A DNA stretch of 64,000 bases from Lysobacter ciconiae (GTDB lineage: Bacteria > Pseudomonadota > Gammaproteobacteria > Xanthomonadales > Xanthomonadaceae): NCBI RefSeq assembly GCF_015209725.1, contig NZ_CP063656.1, positions 1,595,001-1,659,000 of the forward strand, written 5' to 3'. The translations under genes were made by a program, and so were the position numbers. The notes under the pieces are model-generated. The model saw nothing but the letters and a program-made list of their open reading frames with translations. It made no database searches and was not told where the DNA came from. This document shows positions 59,167 through 64,000 of this stretch, one piece after another. Numbering within the stretch: position 1 is the first letter of the stretch; the number at the start of each line of letters is the position of its first letter.

Positions 59167-60802
59167 GCCGTTCACGGTTTCACCGGTGCCGGAAGTGGCC
59201 GGCGGCGGGCGCCACGCGCGTGCGCTGCCGGTTCCGCGCGGATGGACGTGGTTGGCGGTCGCGCTGACGCTTCCCAGCCTGATTCCGCTGGGGGCGACCC
59301 TGGCGGCACTGGCGCGACCTGATAGGGAGACGCTGCAGCACCTGTGGCAGTACGTACTGCCGCAGGTCGCCGGCAATACCGCGTGGCTGCTGCTGGGGGT
59401 GGGCGCGGGAAGCGCGATCCTGGGTACTGCGCTGGCGGCGCTGGTGGCGCTGTGCGAATTCCCCGGCCGGCGCTGGTTTGCCTGGCTGCTGGTGTTGCCG
59501 TTGGCGATGCCCGGCTACGTGCTCGCGGTCGCCTTCATCGGCCTGTTCGACTACGGCGCGCCGTTCACCGCCTGGCTGCGTGAGCACGCCTCGCTGCAGC
59601 TGCCGGACATCCGCTCGCGCGCCGGCCTGATCGCGGTCATGACGCTGGCGCTGTACCCGTATGTGTACCTGGTCGCCCGCGAGGCGTTTGCCAGCCAGGG
59701 CGCTCGCGCGCTTGAGGCGGCCCGCGCGCTGGGCATGGGTCCGTGGCGCGCGTTTTTCCGCGCCAGCCTGCCGATGGCGCGGCCGTGGATCGCCGGCGGC
59801 ACGCTGCTGGTGATGATGGAGACCCTGGCCGACTTCGGCGCGGTGTCCGCGTTCAATTACGACACGTTCACCACCGCGATTTACAAGGCGTGGTTTGCGC
59901 TGTTCTCGACCGACACGGCCCTGCAGATCGCCGCGGTGCTGCTCGTCGCGGTGCTGGTGCTGGTCGGCCTGGAAACCGCGTCGCGGCGACGCCAGTCGTT
60001 CGTCTCCGTCGGCCACGCCAAGGCGCCACGCCTGCAGACGGGACGCAGGGGCTGGTGGGCAACGGCGCTGTGCGCGTTGGTGTTGGTCGTCGCGCTCGGC
60101 TTGCCGCTCTCGCAGCTGGGCTGGCAGGCGCTGGCCCATCTGGACGACCTGGATCCGCGCTATTTCGCGAGCCTGCGCAACGCGCTGTCGTTGTCGGCCA
60201 TGGCCGCGGCGCTGACCACCGCAGTGGCCTTCGTCATCGCCCTGGCCGCGCGCGAGCAACCGGGCATGCTCACCGCCACCGCCACCCGCATCTCCACGCT
60301 GGGCTACGGACTTCCGGGCGCACTGCTGGCCATCGGGCTGTATGTACCTGTCGCCCGCTTCTCCACCTGGCTCGCCGAGACCCGCGGCTGGGACGTCCCT
60401 CTGGAAGGTGGGCTGGTGCTGTTGCTGGTGGCCTACGGCATCCGCTTCCTCGCGGTGGCGCATGCGCCGGTCGCTGGCGGGCTGTTGCGGGTCCGGCCCC
60501 AGTTGCTGGAGGCCAGCCGCAGCATGGGCGTCACCGGCGCCCGCCAGTTGCGCGTCGTGCACTGGCCGCTGCTGCGCGGCAGCTTCGCAACCGCCGGCCT
60601 GCTGGTGCTGGTCGACACCATGAAGGAAATGCCGATCACCCTCATGATGCGTCCGTTCGGCTGGGACACCCTGGCCACCCGCGTGTTCGAGTTGACCAAT
60701 GAAGGCGAGTACGCCCGCGCTGCCCTGCCCTCGCTGGCCATCGCGCTGGCGGGGCTGATTCCCGTGATTGCCCTGACCCGTAGAGGACGCGATGCGGCTT
60801 GA
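59150..60802 (+). CDS. Fe(3+) ABC transporter permease (two fused permease domains, FbpB-like)
   Basis: A 550-residue inner-membrane permease with about twelve helices in two homologous halves. The EAA-type loops are EAARALGMGPWRAFFRASLPMA in the first half and EASRSMGVTGARQLRVVHWP in the second; both contact the ATPase. This fusion is usual for FbpB/SfuB ferric transporters. The start is GTG at 59150, overlapping the binding-protein gene by 17 bp; GTG at 59186 is a possible alternative. The stop overlaps the ATPase gene by 11 bp. Tight overlaps imply a coupled operon. Confidence 0.93.
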   Translation: MPAIAEPFTVSPVPEVAGGGRHARALPVPRGWTWLAVALTLPSLIPLGATLAALARPDRETLQHLWQYVLPQVAGNTAWLLLGVGAGSAILGTALAALVALCEFPGRRWFAWLLVLPLAMPGYVLAVAFIGLFDYGAPFTAWLREHASLQLPDIRSRAGLIAVMTLALYPYVYLVAREAFASQGARALEAARALGMGPWRAFFRASLPMARPWIAGGTLLVMMETLADFGAVSAFNYDTFTTAIYKAWFALFSTDTALQIAAVLLVAVLVLVGLETASRRRQSFVSVGHAKAPRLQTGRRGWWATALCALVLVVALGLPLSQLGWQALAHLDDLDPRYFASLRNALSLSAMAAALTTAVAFVIALAAREQPGMLTATATRISTLGYGLPGALLAIGLYVPVARFSTWLAETRGWDVPLEGGLVLLLVAYGIRFLAVAHAPVAGGLLRVRPQLLEASRSMGVTGARQLRVVHWPLLRGSFATAGLLVLVDTMKEMPITLMMRPFGWDTLATRVFELTNEGEYARAALPSLAIALAGLIPVIALTRRGRDAA

Positions 60803-61850
60803 GATCGACAATGCCGCGGTCGGCTACGACGGCCGCGTAGTGCTTTCCGGAGCCAGCCTGGAGCTGGCCGACGGCCAGATCGGATGCCTGATCGGCCCCT
60901 CGGGCGCGGGCAAGACCACGTTGCTGCGTGCGGTCGCCGGGTTCGAGCCGCTTGCCGCCGGCTCCATCCGCGCCGACGGCGAGGTGCTGGTCGGCAACGG
61001 CGTGCACCTGGCGCCGGAAAAACGCCAGATGGGCATGGTGTTCCAGGATCACGCCCTGTTGCCCCACCTCAGCGTGATCGACAACGTCCGCTTCGGCCTG
61101 TTCCGCTGGCCGCGTGCGAAGGCGAAGTCGCGCGCGGAAGCGATGCTCGACCTGGTCGGCCTGGCCGATTACGCCAGACGCCCGCCGCACCAGCTCTCCG
61201 GGGGCCAGCAGCAACGCGTCGCCCTGGCCCGGGCGCTGGCGCCGGAGCCACGCATGGTGCTGCTGGACGAGCCGTTTTCCAGCCTTGATCCCGACCTGCG
61301 CGAACGCCTGGCGATCCAGGTCCGCGCCGCGCTGAAGGCGACCGGGATCGGCGCCCTGATGGTCACCCACTCGCAGGCGGAGGCCTTTGCCATGGCGGAC
61401 CTGGTCGGCGTGATCGGCGAAGGCCGCCTGCAGCAGTGGACCACCGCCTACGATCTTTATCACCGCCCGGCCAACCCGTTCGTGGCCGGCTTTGTCGGCG
61501 AAGGCGTGCTGCTGCCGGCACGCGTGGTGGACGACATGCACGTGGGAACCGGGTTTGGCGTGCTCACGTCCGACCACCGGCTGCTCAGCGCGCCCGGCTC
61601 ACAGGTGCAGATGCTGCTGCGCCCGGATGACGTCATCCACGACGACGACGCTCCGATGCAGGCGCGGATCGTGCGGCGCCATTTCCGCGGCGCCGATTTC
61701 CTCTACACCCTGCAGGTGGACGATGGCGAGCAGGTGCAGGCGCTGGTGCCATCCCACCACGACCACGCGGTCGGGCAGGACATCGGCATCCGCCTCGACC
61801 TGGAGCACGTGGTCGTGTTCGAGCCGGAGGCCCCGACCGGCACCGCCTAG
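60792..61850 (+). CDS. Fe(3+) ABC transporter ATPase (FbpC-like)
   Basis: A 352-residue cytosolic ABC ATPase for ferric import. It has Walker A GPSGAGKTTLLRAVAGFEP (residues ~37-45 for the core), Q-loop MGMVFQDHALLPHLSVIDNV, signature LSGGQQQRVALARALAPEP, Walker B MVLLDEPFSSLDPDLR and H-loop MVTHSQAEAFAMAD. The C-terminal ~115 residues form the TOBE-like domain (MLLRPDDVIHDDDAPMQARI). It overlaps the permease gene by 11 bp and is convergent with the serine hydrolase gene, 12 bp apart. Confidence 0.94.
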   Translation: MRLEIDNAAVGYDGRVVLSGASLELADGQIGCLIGPSGAGKTTLLRAVAGFEPLAAGSIRADGEVLVGNGVHLAPEKRQMGMVFQDHALLPHLSVIDNVRFGLFRWPRAKAKSRAEAMLDLVGLADYARRPPHQLSGGQQQRVALARALAPEPRMVLLDEPFSSLDPDLRERLAIQVRAALKATGIGALMVTHSQAEAFAMADLVGVIGEGRLQQWTTAYDLYHRPANPFVAGFVGEGVLLPARVVDDMHVGTGFGVLTSDHRLLSAPGSQVQMLLRPDDVIHDDDAPMQARIVRRHFRGADFLYTLQVDDGEQVQALVPSHHDHAVGQDIGIRLDLEHVVVFEPEAPTGTA

Positions 61851-61862
61851 CGAATCGGCGCG

Positions 61863-63566
61863 CTACTCCGCGTCCGGCCTGAGCGGCACCAGCCGCAGGT
61901 CGTGGAAGTCGAAGCTGAAGTCGGTCAGCGGCGAGATCGCCTGCATGCGCGCCTCGCGCACCGCCCCGTCGGGCTCAAGCGCGAACGTCAGGAAGGCGTC
62001 GGCGTTGAGCCAGCGCTCGTCCCAGCGCACCACAAAGGTGTCGTGCTGCCAGTGGCTGAGGGTGCCGACCAGATCGGGCGTCTTGTCGAAACGGATCCGC
62101 AGCTTCTCGCCGCTTCGTTCGATGATGATGTCGCCGTACCAGGGGTCGCGGTAGGTCGCGGCGTAGCCACTCAGCGGCAGAGACGACCTGGAGCGCAGGT
62201 CACGCTTGGCGATGTGCTCCTGCCAGGACTTGTCGGCCTTTTCCTGCGCATTGCCGCGCGCCGACAGATAGGCGCCGGTCCAGTCGGTACGCGGCCCGCC
62301 CAGGTACGCATCCAGCACGCGCAACGTCGCCGCCTGGAACGCCCCGCCCTGCTCGGCGCTGGTCAGCACGATGATGCCCAGATCGTGTTCGGGCACCAGG
62401 GTGATGCGGGAGACGAAACCCGGCCAGCCGCCGGTGTGCCAGACCAGCTTGCTGCCGCGGTAGTCCGACAGCGACCAGCCTTCGCCATAGCCGGCGTAGT
62501 TGGGCGTGGCGGCGGCCAGCGCGGGCACCGACGGCTTTGGTACCGGGATCGGGGTGATCATCGACCACATCTCGCGCTGGCGCTTCTCGCTGAACAGGCG
62601 CCGGGCACTGTCGCCTTCGCCGGAAATCACCCCGCCATCGAGCTGCACACGTACCCAGTGGGTCAGGTCGTGGACGCTGGAATAGATGCCGCCGGCGCCG
62701 GAGACGTTGCCCCAGCTCACGCGCGGCGCCGCCACCAGCCTGGTGAAATCGGCCTGCGCATAGCCCGTCGCAACGTTGTCGCCCGGCTGCAGGTAGTCGC
62801 TGTTGAAGCGGGTGTCGTCCATGCCCAGCGGACGGAAGATCCGGCTCTGCAGGAACTCCCGGAACGGCTGGCCGCTGGCCGACTCGACCACCAGCTGCGC
62901 GACGCCGAACAGGATGTTGTCGTAGGCGTAGCGGTCGCGGAATCCGCCCTTGAGCGGGACAGCCTTCAAGCGGCGCGCGACTTCTTCCGTGGTGTATTTC
63001 GAGCCCGGCCAGTACAGCAGGTCCCCGGCGCCCAGGCCGAGCCCGCTGCGGTGGGCGAGCAGGTCGCGGATGCGCATCTCGCCGGTCACGTAGGCATCCG
63101 ACATGCGGAACCACGGCAGGTGGTCGACCACGCGATCGTCCATTTTCAGCTTGCCCTCGTCGGCCAGCATCGACAGCGAGGCGGCGGTGAATGCCTTGGT
63201 ATTGGAGGCGATGGCGAACAGGGTGTGCTCGTCGACCGGGACCTTGCTGTCCAGGTCGCGCGTGCCATAGCCGCGCTCCAGTACGACGCGCCCGTCCTTG
63301 ACGATCGCCACCGCCATCGCCGGCACCTCGAAGCGCTCGCGGATGTCATCGATGTAGGCGTCGAAGTCGGCGAGCTGGCCGGGCAATCCGGCGGGCGTGT
63401 CGACGAAAATAGCGAGGTCGGGGCGCGCCTTTGCTTCGGGTGCCGCCGTCTCCGTCGCGGCATCCTGCGCGTGCGCGGCGGGGACCAGCGCAAGGGCGAC
63501 GGCCAGCGCGACGGCAAGGGCGAGGCATTTTCCGGTACCAAGCCGGCTGAGGTTGGTGATAGGCAT
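61863..63566 (-). CDS. Beta-lactamase-like serine hydrolase (class C fold) with C-terminal DUF3471-type domain
   Basis: A 567-residue exported hydrolase. The Sec signal (residues ~10-33) ends at AAHAQ. The serine-lysine motif is SNTK (Ser121, Lys124), the tyrosine motif is in DRYAYDNILFG (Tyr-Asp-Asn), and HTGG serves as the third motif. The C-terminal ~120 residues (GYAATYRDPWYGDIIIERSG and following) match the beta-barrel DUF3471-type domain found in esterase/peptidase relatives. True beta-lactamase activity is unlikely without other features; D-alanyl peptide or ester substrates are possible. ATG at 63566 is set by the signal peptide. Confidence 0.9.
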   Translation of the reverse strand: MPITNLSRLGTGKCLALAVALAVALALVPAAHAQDAATETAAPEAKARPDLAIFVDTPAGLPGQLADFDAYIDDIRERFEVPAMAVAIVKDGRVVLERGYGTRDLDSKVPVDEHTLFAIASNTKAFTAASLSMLADEGKLKMDDRVVDHLPWFRMSDAYVTGEMRIRDLLAHRSGLGLGAGDLLYWPGSKYTTEEVARRLKAVPLKGGFRDRYAYDNILFGVAQLVVESASGQPFREFLQSRIFRPLGMDDTRFNSDYLQPGDNVATGYAQADFTRLVAAPRVSWGNVSGAGGIYSSVHDLTHWVRVQLDGGVISGEGDSARRLFSEKRQREMWSMITPIPVPKPSVPALAAATPNYAGYGEGWSLSDYRGSKLVWHTGGWPGFVSRITLVPEHDLGIIVLTSAEQGGAFQAATLRVLDAYLGGPRTDWTGAYLSARGNAQEKADKSWQEHIAKRDLRSRSSLPLSGYAATYRDPWYGDIIIERSGEKLRIRFDKTPDLVGTLSHWQHDTFVVRWDERWLNADAFLTFALEPDGAVREARMQAISPLTDFSFDFHDLRLVPLRPDAE

Positions 63567-63655
63567 CTGTGTCCGTGTCCCCTGAAATCCGAAGGGCTGA
63601 AGATACCCCAGCACGGCATAATGCAGCGCCCCGCTGCGCCGCCCGGAGCTGCTTC

Positions 63656-64000
63656 ATGTCAGACCCCACCGCCCTACCCGGCGTGGCCGTCATCGGCGGT
63701 GGCCCGGCCGGCCTGATGGCCGCCGAAACCGCCCGCGCGGCCGGCATCGAGGTCGACCTCTACGAGGCCAAGGGCTCGGTCGGGCGCAAGTTCCTGATTG
63801 CCGGCAAGGGCGGCTTGAACCTCACCCACGGCGAGGACCGCCCGGGGTTCGACCGGCGATACCGGGAGCGCAGCGAGGCGGTCGGCGCGTGGCTGGACGA
63901 CTTCGATGCCGCTGCGTTGAGGGAGTGGGCGCGCGGCTTGGGAGTGGAGACCTACGTCGGCAGTTCCGGCCGGGTCTTCCCGCTGGATCGCAAGGCGGCG
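63656..64000 (+). CDS. TIGR03862-type flavoprotein (BaiN-like), 3' end cut by window edge
   Basis: The frame opens with ATG at 63656 and runs 115 codons to the window end. Its N-terminus MSDPTALPGVAVIGGGPAGL is an FAD Rossmann fold, followed by VGRKFLIAGKGGLNLTHGED, the hallmark of the TIGR03862 flavoproteins related to HI0933 proteins, and SSGRVFPLDRKAA. GGAG lies seven bases before the ATG. It is a paralogue of the gene at 53629. The full product should be about 400 residues. The role is unknown. Confidence 0.88.
   Translation, partial: MSDPTALPGVAVIGGGPAGLMAAETARAAGIEVDLYEAKGSVGRKFLIAGKGGLNLTHGEDRPGFDRRYRERSEAVGAWLDDFDAAALREWARGLGVETYVGSSGRVFPLDRKAA

Noticed and set aside
61863..63566. 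True class C beta-lactamase (resistance gene)
   Set aside because: SxxK and Tyr-x-Asn motifs are present, but the length, the HTGG third motif and the C-terminal extra domain fit general serine hydrolases better.
1..64000. tRNA, rRNA, CRISPR arrays, insertion sequences, integrases or phage genes
   Set aside because: No tRNA cloverleaf, rRNA stretch, regularly spaced repeats, transposase or integrase motif was noticed on either strand; short ncRNAs cannot be excluded by eye.

Overview
This 64 kb window is gene-dense, high-GC bacterial chromosome with about 60 protein-coding genes and no rRNA, tRNA, CRISPR array, insertion sequence, integrase or phage gene that I could recognise. The gene content suggests a gammaproteobacterium of the Xanthomonadaceae/Lysobacteraceae type (Lysobacter, Luteimonas or a relative). 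The supporting genes are an SmeDEF-like RND pump, many small lipoproteins, SstT, SelO, YaeQ, a TonB receptor, DUF6164 and DUF885 proteins, and frequent GTG/TTG starts. The taxonomy is an inference. Both window edges cut genes: guaB on the left and a TIGR03862-type flavoprotein on the right.

Layout. 1-5.2 kb: purine and one-carbon metabolism (guaB, folD) followed by small membrane and lipoprotein genes. 5.3-9.4 kb: a SlyD-like isomerase, an Oxidored-like mini-protein overlapping a ClsC-type phospholipase D, and a DUF885 lipoprotein. 9.5-12.7 kb: a three-domain copper nitrite reductase (extra N-terminal cupredoxin) behind an FNR/Dnr-like box, divergent from a CoA-transferase. 12.7-15.9 kb: SstT, a lipoate ligase split into two overlapping genes, and a DUF4136 lipoprotein. 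16-24.2 kb: UbiB-like kinase, hemolysin III, PhnA, a methyltransferase/YkgJ pair, a Cys/Met PLP enzyme with a hairpin over its ribosome-binding site, a baeRF protein, a YgjP-like protease, a small CCGGC-tailed protein with an FNR/Dnr-like box, and an MscS channel. 24.3-33.4 kb: M3 peptidase, RluF, rhomboid, POT transporter and TonB receptor. 33.4-40.2 kb: a complete RND efflux operon (adaptor, pump, outer-membrane channel) whose last gene is its probable TetR repressor, with a palindromic operator and a hairpin/T-tract in the leader. 40.3-51.1 kb: DUF72, a UvrA paralogue lacking the UvrB-binding region, Uup, SelO flanked by two lysine-rich mini-proteins, a DeaD-type helicase and an RluA-family synthase. 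51.3-58 kb: DUF4142 lipoprotein, YeiH, YaeQ, a HI0933-type flavoprotein, a PNPOx-like protein, a RIO kinase, a lipoprotein FKBP and an LLM flavoenzyme. 58-61.9 kb: a ferric-iron ABC transporter behind a Fur-box-like site. 61.9-64 kb: a serine hydrolase and the second flavoprotein.

Functional themes. Iron uptake (TonB receptor, Fe3+ ABC system), low-oxygen or nitrite response (nirK and the CCGGC protein share a box type), envelope and efflux functions, and RNA or ribosome-related enzymes (DeaD, RluF, RluA family, Uup, RIO, baeRF). Most of the window looks like core chromosome. The less ordinary items are the NirK domain fusion, the shared FNR/Dnr-like boxes, the split lipoate ligase, the terminal TetR gene with its operator, the leader and RBS hairpins, and the mini-proteins around SelO.
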